From positions 1 through 45,192 of the forward strand of contig JAICNG010000023.1 in the NCBI GenBank assembly GCA_025931335.1: a stretch of DNA of 45,192 bases, written 5' to 3'. Positions 15,710 to 23,416 of this stretch are shown here, piece after piece. Source of the stretch: Gemmatimonadaceae bacterium (lineage in GTDB: Bacteria; Gemmatimonadota; Gemmatimonadetes; Gemmatimonadales; Gemmatimonadaceae). The notes under the pieces are model-generated. The model saw only the letters and a list, made by a program, of their open reading frames with translations. It was not told the origin of the DNA and searched no databases. Made by a program: the position numbers and the translations under genes. Each line of letters begins with the position of its first letter. Position 1 is the stretch's first letter.

Positions 15710-16132
15710 TCAGGGCGCCGCGCGGTGCTCCGGTGGCGTGTCGTGTCCACGCCGCCCGCGGCCGGTGACCTGCGCGCGCTCCTCCATGCGCTGGATGAGC
15801 GCGACGAGCCGGTGCCGCTCCAGCGGCAGCGTGAGCTCGGCCATCACCAGGCGCTGCACGGGAAGGGGGAGCGGCTCCGTGGGGGCAGCTTCTCCGCCCG
15901 AGCGAAACACCAGCGTGGCGCCGCCGGGCTGAACGGGCATTCGCAGTGAGGCCGGCTCCCCGACCGCGAGCGTGCGCTCGACGACCGCCGCCAGCGGCGG
16001 GTCCGTGTGAGCCATGTTGAGCGCTTCGGCGATCGTGTGGCAGATGCGCGGCTGATGCCCCGAGGCCGCCAGTGTCTGCGCGATGCCCTCGAGCAGCGGG
16101 TCGTTCGTGCCGATCAGGAAGACGGAGGCCAT
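15710..16132 (-). CDS. Receiver-like protein without phosphorylation residues (pseudo-receiver), function unknown
   Basis: A 140-residue protein whose start, MASVFLIGTNDPLLEGIAQTL, and overall alternating beta/alpha pattern resemble a response-regulator receiver domain. The acidic pair at the end of strand 1 is reduced to ND, the expected phospho-acceptor Asp after strand 3 is missing (AAVVERTLA), and the final segment LTLPLERHRLVALIQRMEER resembles receiver helix 5. No output domain follows. I prefer the ATG at 16132; an upstream TTG would translate a simple repeat. It could be a phosphorylation-independent adaptor, or an unrelated flavodoxin-like fold. It ends immediately upstream of the metH promoter and riboswitch. 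Confidence 0.6.
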   Translation of the reverse strand: MASVFLIGTNDPLLEGIAQTLAASGHQPRICHTIAEALNMAHTDPPLAAVVERTLAVGEPASLRMPVQPGGATLVFRSGGEAAPTEPLPLPVQRLVMAELTLPLERHRLVALIQRMEERAQVTGRGRRGHDTPPEHRAAP

Positions 16133-16139
16133 GGACTCC

Positions 16140-16175
16140 AGGTGCTCGGTGCTCGAGATGCTCAAGGTGCTCGAG
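16140..16175. repeat. Family E tandem repeat (GGTGCTCGA), block 1
   Basis: Degenerate copies of the 9-mer AGGTGCTCG/GATGCTCAA between the DUF167 stop codon and the pseudo-receiver gene. A block of the reverse complement, CGAGCACCT, lies on the other side of the DUF167 gene at 16512-16556. Confidence 0.75.
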
Positions 16176-16458
16176 GTTGCAGGGCGAGCACTTGCTCGGC
16201 CGTCACTCCCTCAACCTCGACGACCTTTCGACGCGACGTCTGCCCAGCAACGATCCGCACATCGCGCTTTGCCACGCTCAGTAGTCTAGCGAGCATTTCC
16301 ACCAACGCATCATTGGCCGCGCCCTCGACCGGTGGGGCGGTGAGACGCACGCGCAACGCCCCCTCCTGCTCCCCGACCACCTCGCTCCGCGACGCGCGCG
16401 GCTGGACGCGAACCTCGAACCGCACACCTCGCGCCACCGCGCGGACGACGAGCGGCAT
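16162..16458 (-). CDS. DUF167 (YggU-type) protein
   Basis: A 98-residue protein matching the DUF167/YggU family. It has the basic-aromatic start FEVRVQPRASRSEVVG, the central LRVRLTAPPVEGAANDALVEMLA segment that is the family signature, and the VRIVAGQTSRRKVVEV strand. Members are small cytoplasmic proteins of unknown role. As in many genomes, it is beside a YggT-family gene, here 93 bp downstream of it on the same strand. The start ATG at 16458 is the only good candidate. The gene is flanked by inverted blocks of a 9-bp repeat. Confidence 0.9.
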   Translation of the reverse strand: MPLVVRAVARGVRFEVRVQPRASRSEVVGEQEGALRVRLTAPPVEGAANDALVEMLARLLSVAKRDVRIVAGQTSRRKVVEVEGVTAEQVLALQPRAP

Positions 16459-16511
16459 CAGCGGTTCACCCGGCGACGGTCCTCAAGGGCGCCGAGGGGT
16501 ACCCGCTGTCG

Positions 16512-16556
16512 CACCTCGAGGACGTCGAGCACCTCGAGCACCTCGAGCACCTCACA
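16512..16556. repeat. Family E tandem repeat (ACCTCGAGC), block 2
   Basis: Four or five near-perfect copies of the 9-mer ACCTCGAGC in the 93-bp gap between the YggT and DUF167 genes, reaching into the last codons of the YggT gene. It is the reverse complement of block 1 at 16140-16175, so the two could pair in the transcript around the DUF167 message. Confidence 0.85.
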
Positions 16557-17145
16557 GAATGCCTAACAACACCGCCTTCGCGAGCGCCAGCAACAGCCAC
16601 GCCACCAGCGGCGAGAGGTCGATCGTGCCCGCCAGCGGCGGAATGAGCTTTCGCAACGGGCGCAGCATCCACTCGGTCAGCGGGATCGTCCAGCGCACCC
16701 ACCGCGAGTACTCGGACACGCGCACCCACGACGAGATCACCCGCACGATCAGCGCGATCTGCAGGATGCCGAATACCCACGTGATCAGCACCGCGAGCAC
16801 CCCGCGCGCCCCGGCGCCGCCGGCCGCCGCCGCGAACGCGATCTGCCCGCGGATGAAGTTCAGCAGCGCCAGCAGCACCAGCCCGCCCAGCACGACGACG
16901 ATCAGCGCCCACCAGGGCGCACTCGCCGGCAAGCCTCCCGCGCGCACCACGCGCTGCTCGATCGGCACGAGCACCGGGTCGATCACGCGCCGGAAGAAGC
17001 GCGCCACCGGCCCGAAGGGGCTGATCCGCCGCGTGCGGACCAGCCAATCGATCGTAAAGATGACGAGGGCCGCCGCGGCTACGACGAACACGACGACGCG
17101 AAGGATGTTGAGCAGGGCGTCGAGGGCGGCGAGCAATGTGGGCAT
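16552..17145 (-). CDS. YggT-family inner-membrane protein
   Basis: A 197-residue membrane protein with four to five hydrophobic helices and two YggT repeats, each with the 'RxISPFxP...P.L.PIR' type pattern: RRISPFGPVARFFRRVIDPVLVPIEQ in the first half and SRWVRWTIPLTEWMLRPLRKLIPPL in the second. YggT proteins are linked to envelope and division functions and osmotic stress, but have no firm activity. The gene is upstream of DUF167 in what looks like one operon that also includes the pseudo-receiver gene. The start ATG is at 17145 with no strong ribosome site visible. Confidence 0.88.
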   Translation of the reverse strand: MPTLLAALDALLNILRVVVFVVAAAALVIFTIDWLVRTRRISPFGPVARFFRRVIDPVLVPIEQRVVRAGGLPASAPWWALIVVVLGGLVLLALLNFIRGQIAFAAAAGGAGARGVLAVLITWVFGILQIALIVRVISSWVRVSEYSRWVRWTIPLTEWMLRPLRKLIPPLAGTIDLSPLVAWLLLALAKAVLLGIL

Positions 17146-17234
17146 CGGCGGAAATTAGTGGACGGCGTTTGAAAATAAGAGTGCGTGTGGCCGCGTCACC
17201 GCGGATGGCCGCCGCGGGACGCCCATCACGATGA

Positions 17235-17257
17235 GCGCGGCAGCCTTGCTGCCGCGC
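17235..17257. terminator. Perfect 10-bp GC hairpin downstream of the aldehyde dehydrogenase gene
   Basis: GCGCGGCAGC-CTT-GCTGCCGCGC in the 157-bp gap between the aldehyde dehydrogenase stop and the YggT start. No U-tract follows on the minus strand, so it may work as a factor-assisted terminator or processing hairpin. Beside it (17261-17300) is a one-sided, degenerate stretch of family B words (CCTGACTCCTGACTCCCGAC). Confidence 0.5.
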
Positions 17258-17302
17258 CTTTCCTTCCCTGATCCCTGACTCCTGACTCCCGACCCCTGCC
17301 TC

Positions 17303-18865
17303 CTAAATCGGCCGCTCCCGCGACACCAGCATCTTCAGTGAGCGCCATGCGCCGCTCAGCCGCTCGAACAGCGACCGGCCGTGCCAGAACCGGGCGAACG
17401 CATCGATGTTGCGCGCGTGCTCGGCGCCGTACCCGAACCACCAGGGCTGGCGCCACGATGGGAAAGGATCCACGACGATCGCCTTCTCCCGCACGCATTC
17501 GCGGAGCCCGGCATCGCCGTGCACCCGCCCCGTCCCGCTCTCTTTCACGCCGCCATGGGGAACGTCGGCCATCCCGACCACCGACACGGCATCGTTGATG
17601 TGCACCGTGCCGGCGGCGATGCGGCCCGCGATCCGCCGCGCTCGCGCCAGGTCGCGGCTCCACACGCTGGCACTGAGGCCGAATGGTGTGTCGTTCGCCA
17701 CCGCGATCGCTTCCTCGTCGTCCCGCACGCGAATCACCGCGAGCAGCGGACCAAAGGTCTCCTCGCGCATCACCCGCATCTCGCGCGAGGCGTTGGAGAC
17801 GATCGTCGGCGCGAAGAAGTGGCCCGTCCCGCGCGCCGCGCCTGCCACGCGAGCGCCGCGCTCCTGCGCATCGCGCAGCTGCGCCTCGAGAACATCGACC
17901 TGCGTTGTCCGGATCATCGGTCCCACGTCGCTCCCGGCAGCGCCGACGCCGACGACGAGCTTCGCCGCCGTCGCCTCGAGCCGCGTGATGAACGCGTCGT
18001 GTACCGCGTCGACGACGATGGCGCGCTTCGGCGCCACGCACGTTTGTCCCGCGTTGCTGAATCGTCCCCACACGATCCCGCTCGCCGCGGTCTCGAGATC
18101 GGCGTCCTCCAGCACGATCGCGGGATCGCTCCCACCCAGCTCCAACGCGCAGGGAATGAGGCGGCGGCCGCACGCCTCGGCGACCTTCCGCCCGGTCGCC
18201 GCGCTTCCGGTGAAGAAGAGCTTGTCGATCTCCGCCTGCGCGAGCGCCGCACCGGTCGCCCCGTTACCGGGGAGCACCTGCATGACGGCATCGGGAACTC
18301 CGCTCTCCCGCAGCAGCTGGCCGAATCGGACCGCCGTGGCCGGAGTGAGCTCGGAGGGCTTGAGCACGACGGCGTTTCCGGCGACGAGCGCGGCGAGGGT
18401 GCTGCTCGCGGGGAGGAGCAGCGGGTAGTTCCACGGCGAGATGATGCCGATGACGCCGTACGGCTCGTGGGTGATCGTGACGCGCTTTCGCCAGAGGGCG
18501 ATGTTGCCGGGGATCATCGTCCGCGAGGCGAGCACCTGCCGCGAGCGGCGCTCGCAGAACCGGGCGGCATCGAGCGTGGTGATGACGTCGGCCATCATCG
18601 CTTCGGCGGCGGGCTTTCCGCTCTCGCGCTGGATGAGCGCGGCCATTTCGTCGCGCCGCTCGAACAGGCGCCGGCGAAAGCGAGCGAGCGCCCGGCGGCG
18701 ATCGCCTAACGGCAGGGCGGCCCAGGCGGGCTGGGCGGCGCGGGCGCGGGCGACGGCGCCCGCCACCTCGTCGTCGCTGGTCGCGGGCCAGCGACGCCAT
18801 ACCTCGCCCGTGGCCGGATCGATCGACTCGACCGCGGTGGGCAGTTCACGCGTCTCCGAGCGCAT
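17303..18865 (-). CDS. Aldehyde dehydrogenase (NAD(P)-dependent, ALDH superfamily)
   Basis: A 520-residue aldehyde dehydrogenase. Motifs: SPWNYPLLLP around 143-152, the cofactor-binding VVLKPSE (Lys169), the Rossmann GS motif FFTGSAATG, the general base Glu242 in LELGGSDP, and the nucleophile Cys276 in NAGQTC. The C-terminus (PSWRQPWWFGYG and the following 40 residues) is longer than in a minimal ALDH and resembles succinate-semialdehyde or coniferyl-aldehyde-type enzymes that associate with membranes. Substrate is not predictable. It appears monocistronic, separated from the carrier-protein operon upstream by family C palindrome copy 2. Confidence 0.94.
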   Translation of the reverse strand: MRSETRELPTAVESIDPATGEVWRRWPATSDDEVAGAVARARAAQPAWAALPLGDRRRALARFRRRLFERRDEMAALIQRESGKPAAEAMMADVITTLDAARFCERRSRQVLASRTMIPGNIALWRKRVTITHEPYGVIGIISPWNYPLLLPASSTLAALVAGNAVVLKPSELTPATAVRFGQLLRESGVPDAVMQVLPGNGATGAALAQAEIDKLFFTGSAATGRKVAEACGRRLIPCALELGGSDPAIVLEDADLETAASGIVWGRFSNAGQTCVAPKRAIVVDAVHDAFITRLEATAAKLVVGVGAAGSDVGPMIRTTQVDVLEAQLRDAQERGARVAGAARGTGHFFAPTIVSNASREMRVMREETFGPLLAVIRVRDDEEAIAVANDTPFGLSASVWSRDLARARRIAGRIAAGTVHINDAVSVVGMADVPHGGVKESGTGRVHGDAGLRECVREKAIVVDPFPSWRQPWWFGYGAEHARNIDAFARFWHGRSLFERLSGAWRSLKMLVSRERPI

Positions 18866-18933
18866 GCTCTAAGAGACGCCGCGACGACGAGAGAGGGAAG
18901 GGAAGCGCGCTGACGCCGGTTTCTGCCCGGCAG

Positions 18934-19117
18934 CGGCCACGGACCGCGGGAACTGCCGAATGACCCGAATGACGCGAAGAGCGCACTGCGCCGTAGCACG
19001 CTCCACGCGCGGACGAAGTTCCGAAAGTTCTGGGTTGACACCTCGCGGAGCCAGACTCGCGCCCTCGATCATTCGCGTCATTCGGGCCATTCGGCAGTTC
19101 CGGCTGTCCGTGGCCCG
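18934..19117. repeat. Family C palindrome (ATTCGGGCCATTCGG type), copy 2
   Basis: Long arms of about 50 bp (18934-18985 and 19062-19117) that are near-perfect reverse complements. Both contain GAACTGCCGAATG followed by CCCGAATGACGCGAA, and the outer ends share GGCCACGGAC. The ~76-bp centre is unique and holds no gene. It fills most of the 281-bp gap between the aldehyde dehydrogenase start and the carrier-protein stop codon. Copy 1, shorter, is in the metH leader. Confidence 0.88.
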
Positions 19118-19146
19118 TCATCGCGATGGAGAGGCCGTTACCGCGG

Positions 19147-19392
19147 TCAGCTCCGAAGCTGCTCCACCATCCGCTCCATGGATTCCACCGTCTGGAAGTT
19201 GTCCGGGATCACCGCGTCGTCGGGGATCCGAACTCCCGTGCGCTCCTCGATGAAAGTCACGATCTGGAGCAGCCCCATCGAGTCGATGACACCGCTGTCG
19301 ATGAGCGGGGTGGTCGCATCGATGGGCGCGGCTGCGCGATCGCCGAGGAGGTTGTCCGAGATGTAGCGCACCAGGGCGGGTCCAAAGCTCAT
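19147..19392 (-). CDS. Acyl/peptidyl carrier protein (last gene of ligase operon)
   Basis: An 81-residue free-standing carrier protein. The phosphopantetheine attachment serine is in VIDSMGLLQIV, at the start of helix 2 as in ACP/PCP domains; the four-helix pattern and acidic composition fit. It would carry the residue activated by the ligase encoded just upstream, whose stop codon overlaps this ATG (ATGA). Being outside any fatty-acid synthase cluster and next to an amino-acid adenylating enzyme and a dehydrogenase, it is more likely a dedicated pathway carrier than the housekeeping AcpP. Confidence 0.92.
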   Translation of the reverse strand: MSFGPALVRYISDNLLGDRAAAPIDATTPLIDSGVIDSMGLLQIVTFIEERTGVRIPDDAVIPDNFQTVESMERMVEQLRS

Positions 19393-20999
19393 GTTGCTAC
19401 CGTCTCCTCGCTGGGGGCAATGAAGTCGCGCGCAAGCGCCATTCGATCGGTCTTTCCTGTGGACGTGTGCGGCAGGTCCGCGCGCAGCACGAACGCCTCG
19501 GGCACCATGTACCGGGGGAGACGCCCGCCGCAGAACGTGGACAGCTCCGCCTCGGTGGGTGCATCGCTCTCGTCACGCGGCACGATGACCGCCTTGAGCC
19601 GCGAGCCGATCTCGTCGTCCGGCACCGCGATGACGACCGCCTCGCGCACTTTCTCGTGCTGGTACAGGGCCGTCTCGATCTCACCCAGCTCGATGCGATA
19701 TCCACGCGACTTCACCATGTGGTCGCGGCGGCCGAGGAAGGCGTACGTGCCGTCGGCCTCCAGGCGAACGATGTCGCCGGTGCGATACACCGTCTCGTCG
19801 AACGCGCGACGCACCGGGCTCGGCACGAGGCGGTCGCGAGACTTCTCGGGCAATCTCCAGTATCCCGGCGTGACAGTGGGCCCGCGAACGTACAGCTCCC
19901 CCTCCTCGCCGACGCCGGCGAGGCTGCCATCATCGCGAACGGAGAAAACCTCCGTGTTCGCGCACGCTTTCCCGATCGACAGATCGGTGACGTGCTCCGG
20001 AATCGGTCGCGGCACCCCGGTGAACGTGCACACGTTCGTCTCGGTGGGGCCGTAGAGGTTGAAGAACTCCGAATGCGGCATGAACCGCATCACCTCGCGA
20101 AGGTGCTTCACCGGGAACGGCTCGCCCGCGAACAGCACTGTGCGCAGCGACGCGTACGCGAAGCGCTCCATCCGCCCGTGCAGCAGCAGCCGGATGAGCG
20201 CCGACGGCACCGAGTACCACACGGTGATGCGCCGGTCCTCGATCCACCGCGCAAGCTCAACCGGGAAAGGCGCGAGCTGATCGGGCACGATGTCCACGCA
20301 CGCGCCGCGCTTGAGCGCCACGTAGATGTCGAACACCGACAGGTCGAAGTGCATCGGCGCGTGATTCGAAAGGCGATCCTCGGCCTGAACGGCGAACGCG
20401 TCCGCCCCCCAATCCACGAAGGTGAGCGCGTTGCGGTGCGTGAGAATCACGCCCTTGGGATTCCCCGTGGATCCCGACGTGTACAGCAGGTACGCGGGAT
20501 CGAGCTCGATGGGCTGCTGCGGCGCGGGCCCGCGCGTGGCGATCGACGCGAGCTCGCTCCACCGGTGCACGCGCGCGCTCACCCCGGGAACGATCGGCGT
20601 GTCGCGCTCGTCGGCGAGGATCACCACCTCGATCGACGGCGGCAAACCGTGCTCGGCGAGCTGCGCGAGCTTGTCGCTCGTCGTCACCAGCGCGCGAACG
20701 GCGCAATCGTCGAGAATGAACGCTGCGCGCCGGACTGGCGCGCTCGGATCGACCGGGACGTAGGCCGCACCCGCCTTCCCAATGCCCAGCATCGAGACCA
20801 CGCTGCGATGCGACTTGGGGAAGAAGAGCCCCACGCGGCTGTCGAGTCCGATGCCCCGCTCACGCAGCAGCCCGGAGAGCTGGTCGCTCTCGTCCGACAG
20901 CTCGCGATAGGTCAGCGTCCGGTCGCGCCAGGCTACGGCCGGGCGCTCCGGATGCTGTCGCGCGCTCTCCTCCAGGTATTGCCAGAGCAGGTAAGGCAT
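19389..20999 (-). CDS. Amino-acid adenylating ligase (stand-alone NRPS-type A domain)
   Basis: A 536-residue AMP-forming enzyme. Core motifs: P-loop A3 TSGSTGNPKG at 174-183; A4 HFDLSVFDIY, whose Asp219 is at the position that binds the amino group in amino-acid-activating A domains; A5 YGPTETN at 316-322; A7 YRTGD; A8 SRGYRIELGEIE; and A10 with catalytic Lys516 (TSTGKTDR). This favours an alpha-amino acid over a fatty acid as substrate; the GPTETNVCT and FDLSVFDIY forms resemble, from memory, the L-prolyl ligases PltF/PigI (not verified). The true start is the ATG at 20999 with a strong GGAGG eight bases upstream; the open frame further upstream is non-coding. It overlaps the carrier gene and lies 26 bp downstream of the dehydrogenase gene. 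Confidence 0.92.
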   Translation of the reverse strand: MPYLLWQYLEESARQHPERPAVAWRDRTLTYRELSDESDQLSGLLRERGIGLDSRVGLFFPKSHRSVVSMLGIGKAGAAYVPVDPSAPVRRAAFILDDCAVRALVTTSDKLAQLAEHGLPPSIEVVILADERDTPIVPGVSARVHRWSELASIATRGPAPQQPIELDPAYLLYTSGSTGNPKGVILTHRNALTFVDWGADAFAVQAEDRLSNHAPMHFDLSVFDIYVALKRGACVDIVPDQLAPFPVELARWIEDRRITVWYSVPSALIRLLLHGRMERFAYASLRTVLFAGEPFPVKHLREVMRFMPHSEFFNLYGPTETNVCTFTGVPRPIPEHVTDLSIGKACANTEVFSVRDDGSLAGVGEEGELYVRGPTVTPGYWRLPEKSRDRLVPSPVRRAFDETVYRTGDIVRLEADGTYAFLGRRDHMVKSRGYRIELGEIETALYQHEKVREAVVIAVPDDEIGSRLKAVIVPRDESDAPTEAELSTFCGGRLPRYMVPEAFVLRADLPHTSTGKTDRMALARDFIAPSEETVAT

Positions 21000-21025
21000 C
21001 GTTCCTCCGAAGATCGCTCGCGCGG

Positions 21026-22213
21026 TCAGGTTGGGGCGAGGCCGAGATGGCGCGCGATGAGGAGACGCTGAATCTCGGACGTTCCCGAGTACAGGCGTCC
21101 ACCAATCGCGTCGCGCAGCTCGCGCTCGGCCGCATACTCGCGCGTGTAGCCGTAGCCGCCGTGGATCTGAATCGCGTCCAGCCCCGACTGCACGGCGGCG
21201 TCGCTGATGTAGAGCTTGGCCATGGCACCGTCGAGCGCGCCATCGCGGTCGTTCGCCTGCGAGAGCGTCGCCTTGTGGAGCAGCATGCGCGACGTCTCGA
21301 GACGCAGCTTCATGTCGGCGATCTTCGACGCGACCAGCTGGAAGTCGCCGATCGCCTTGCCGAACTGCCGCCGCGTTTTCGCGTATTCCAGACAGGTCTC
21401 GAACTGGCGGGCCATCGCGCCGACCGTCGTGCCGAGGATGCACGCACGCTCCCAGCCCATCGAGTGGTTGAAGATCGCGGCGCCTTGCCCCTCGCGGCCG
21501 AGCATGCTCGACACCGGAACCACGCAGTCGTCGAGCACGACCTCGGCCATCGGCGACGTCGTCAGGCCCATCTTCTCGATGCGCTTGCCGACGGTAATCC
21601 CGGGCGTGCCGCGGTCGATGAGGAATGCCGTGACGCCCCACATCCCGCGCTTCGGGTTGACGGTCGCGAACACGAGGAAGAGATCCGCCTCCGGCGCGTT
21701 GGTCACGAACGTCTTGCTGCCGGTGAGGCGGTAGCTGTCGCCATCGCGAACGGCGCGCGTGCGCATCGCGAACGCATCCGAGCCGGAATCCGGCTCGCTC
21801 ATGCCGTGCGCGCCGATCACCGATCCGTCGCACAGTCCGGGGAGGTAGCGCTGCTTCTGCTCGTCGGTGCCGAACCGCAGGATCGGCATCTCGACGCTCC
21901 ACATCTGCGCGTTGATCGAGAAGAGCAGGCCCTGGTCGGCGCACTCATAGCCGAGCGCCTCCATCGCGATCACGGCATCCATCGCGTCCTGGCCGGCGCC
22001 GCCGTACATCTCGGGAATCGGAATTCCGTGGACGCCGAACTCGGCGCATGCCCGCCACATCTCACGGGAGAAGGCCTCCTCGGGCAGGCCGGCGCGGGCG
22101 TCCGCGGAAAGGCGAGCCCGGGCGAACTTCGCGACGTGATCCCGAAACGCGCTCTGCTCGCCCGACCATCCGAAAGAAGGCGGCGCGGTGGCCGCCGGAG
22201 CTTGAGACGTCAT
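21026..22213 (-). CDS. Acyl-CoA dehydrogenase-like flavoprotein without the usual catalytic Glu (candidate carrier-bound aminoacyl dehydrogenase)
   Basis: A 395-residue acyl-CoA dehydrogenase fold protein with the FAD motifs MSEPDSGSDAF and SKTFVTNAPEADLF. The C-terminal motif that normally reads YEGT is YSGT (Ser376), so the standard base is absent. A glutamate in helix G (GWERACIL, Glu255) is at the place used by isovaleryl-CoA dehydrogenase. Dehydrogenases acting on prolyl-carrier proteins are, to my knowledge, of this type. Its ATG overlaps the stop of the acyltransferase gene, and the ligase and carrier genes follow, supporting oxidation of a carrier-bound residue. An ordinary acyl-CoA substrate cannot be excluded. 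Confidence 0.88.
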   Translation of the reverse strand: MTSQAPAATAPPSFGWSGEQSAFRDHVAKFARARLSADARAGLPEEAFSREMWRACAEFGVHGIPIPEMYGGAGQDAMDAVIAMEALGYECADQGLLFSINAQMWSVEMPILRFGTDEQKQRYLPGLCDGSVIGAHGMSEPDSGSDAFAMRTRAVRDGDSYRLTGSKTFVTNAPEADLFLVFATVNPKRGMWGVTAFLIDRGTPGITVGKRIEKMGLTTSPMAEVVLDDCVVPVSSMLGREGQGAAIFNHSMGWERACILGTTVGAMARQFETCLEYAKTRRQFGKAIGDFQLVASKIADMKLRLETSRMLLHKATLSQANDRDGALDGAMAKLYISDAAVQSGLDAIQIHGGYGYTREYAAERELRDAIGGRLYSGTSEIQRLLIARHLGLAPT

Positions 22214-22869
22214 ACCGTCGCCGACGGGCGGTTGGGACCCAGGTCCGCGAGCGGACTCGTTTTCGGCGCTTCGGCCAGGCGCCAAACCACGCGCGCCGGG
22301 TTGCCGAACACCACGGTATCGGCGGGAACGTCGTTGACGACGACCGCGCCCGCTCCGACGACGGCGTTGTCGCCGATCCTCACGCCCTTCAGCACCATCG
22401 CCTGGAGCGCCACCCAGGCGTTGCGTCCGATGAAGATCGGCTCGCTCACGCCGCTGGAGTTGTACCTCGGCCCATCCGAGTGCTTGAGGGAGTGGAAGTC
22501 GCTGTCCATCACGCGCGCCTCGGCGAGCCCCGCGCCGTCAGCCACCTCGATGCGCCGGCAGCATCCCAGGCGCGTACCGGTGAGGAGCACGCGATTCCCG
22601 AACTGGATGACGGCGTCCGGGGCGTGCGTGTAGGGAGTGGTGGGAGAGAGGTACGAGGAAATCACCGTGCAGTCGTTCCCGAAGATCACCGTCCCCGGCC
22701 CCTGGATGTCCAGGCGCCCCACCACACGGAAGTTGCGGCCGATCCGCACGCGGCGGCCCAGCACGCGAAACTTGACCCGATAGTAGTGTCCACGCGCGAG
22801 GGAGATCGCGACGCGAGCCGCCTTGCCGGGGTTGCGGACCGAGCGGCGGAGGGTGGTTTCCCAACTCAT
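22210..22869 (-). CDS. Left-handed beta-helix (hexapeptide repeat) acyltransferase
   Basis: A 219-residue acyltransferase of the maltose/colanic-acid acetyltransferase type. Hexapeptide repeats run from about residue 40 to 195 (GRNFRVVGRLDI, GNDCTVISSY, IGRNAWVALQAMVLKGVRIGDNAVVGAGAVVVNDVPADTVV split by loops), ending in the typical FGNPARVV. A His-containing loop (DSDFHSLKHSDG) is at the usual active-site place. It would O- or N-acylate a sugar. It is first in an operon with the dehydrogenase, ligase and carrier, so its donor may be the carrier-bound acyl group instead of acetyl-CoA (inference). The ATG has no Shine-Dalgarno and lies only ~5 bp from the predicted sigma-54 start site, so the true start could be further in. 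Confidence 0.85.
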   Translation of the reverse strand: MSWETTLRRSVRNPGKAARVAISLARGHYYRVKFRVLGRRVRIGRNFRVVGRLDIQGPGTVIFGNDCTVISSYLSPTTPYTHAPDAVIQFGNRVLLTGTRLGCCRRIEVADGAGLAEARVMDSDFHSLKHSDGPRYNSSGVSEPIFIGRNAWVALQAMVLKGVRIGDNAVVGAGAVVVNDVPADTVVFGNPARVVWRLAEAPKTSPLADLGPNRPSATV

Positions 22870-22885
22870 GGGTCGAACGCGGTTG

Positions 22886-22900
22886 GCAAGTTGCCGGCCC
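22886..22900 (-). promoter_or_regulatory. Sigma-54-type -24/-12 element upstream of the acyltransferase operon
   Basis: Minus-strand GGGCCGGCAACTTGC: GG at 22899-22898 and GC at 22887-22886 with exactly 10 bp between them, and a good -12 TTGC half. The -24 half (GGGC for TGGC) is weaker. Its second activator box is 136 bp upstream, matching the other two promoters of this kind. Confidence 0.5.
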
Positions 22901-23034
22901 GGCTCCGCGGCCCCGCAAGGCCGTCACGTCACCCATCGCCTAACTGTTTGCTCATCCTATCGTTAGGTCGCGGTGGACCGCGGCCGCCAAGGCCCGGCGA
23001 GCTGCCGCCGGAACCATCTGACTATCGCGCTGTC

Positions 23035-23062
23035 GCTGCCACACCGATGCGGGGGCGCCACA
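23035..23062 (-). promoter_or_regulatory. Tandem activator-type boxes TGTGGCGCC-N10-TGTGGCAGC
   Basis: Two direct repeats on the minus strand (23062-23054 and 23043-23035), start to start 19 bp, about 166 bp upstream of the acyltransferase ATG. The same box pair with the same 19-bp spacing is at 37581-37608. Read as upstream activating sites for a sigma-54 enhancer-binding protein (inference). Confidence 0.55.
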
Positions 23063-23416
23063 CGCGATGCACCGACCGTCAATCCGGGAAATCAGGCGCA
23101 TGCCAGCGGCCCCGACTGTGCACCCTCCACCCATGCTCGACCCGGAAGGGCTCCGGCTGGTTCAGGGGCGCTAACGCGAGGCTGAGCAACAAGTTGACCG
23201 CGTGCCTTCCGCTCCCTTCGCCGGCGCTTCCCACCCCTGATGTGTGGTGCGCCGGCAACAACGCGGGCGCCTGCGGGCGGGCTCGTGTGGTATCGATGAC
23301 ACGGCCGTCGGCAGACCGCGGCGAACCTGAACTGGGAAAGCGACGTCGAAATGGGATCGGAAACACGCAGCGATCAGCTCGGTGGCGCCCCGCGCAAGGC
23401 GCGCGCGTCGCTCGGC
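23063..23416. other. Intergenic stretch with no recognised gene
   Basis: This part of the 547-bp gap between the YceI-like gene and the acyltransferase operon (both minus strand) holds no reading frame with recognisable protein features, no repeat of families A-E and no clear terminator. A 161-codon minus-strand frame extends into the YceI gene in another frame and looks like a shadow. Confidence 0.5.

Noticed and set aside
21000..21944. N-terminal extension of the adenylating ligase to an 851-residue protein
   Set aside because: The extra segment is the out-of-frame shadow of the dehydrogenase gene; the GGAGG-preceded ATG at 20999 gives a normal ligase N-terminus.
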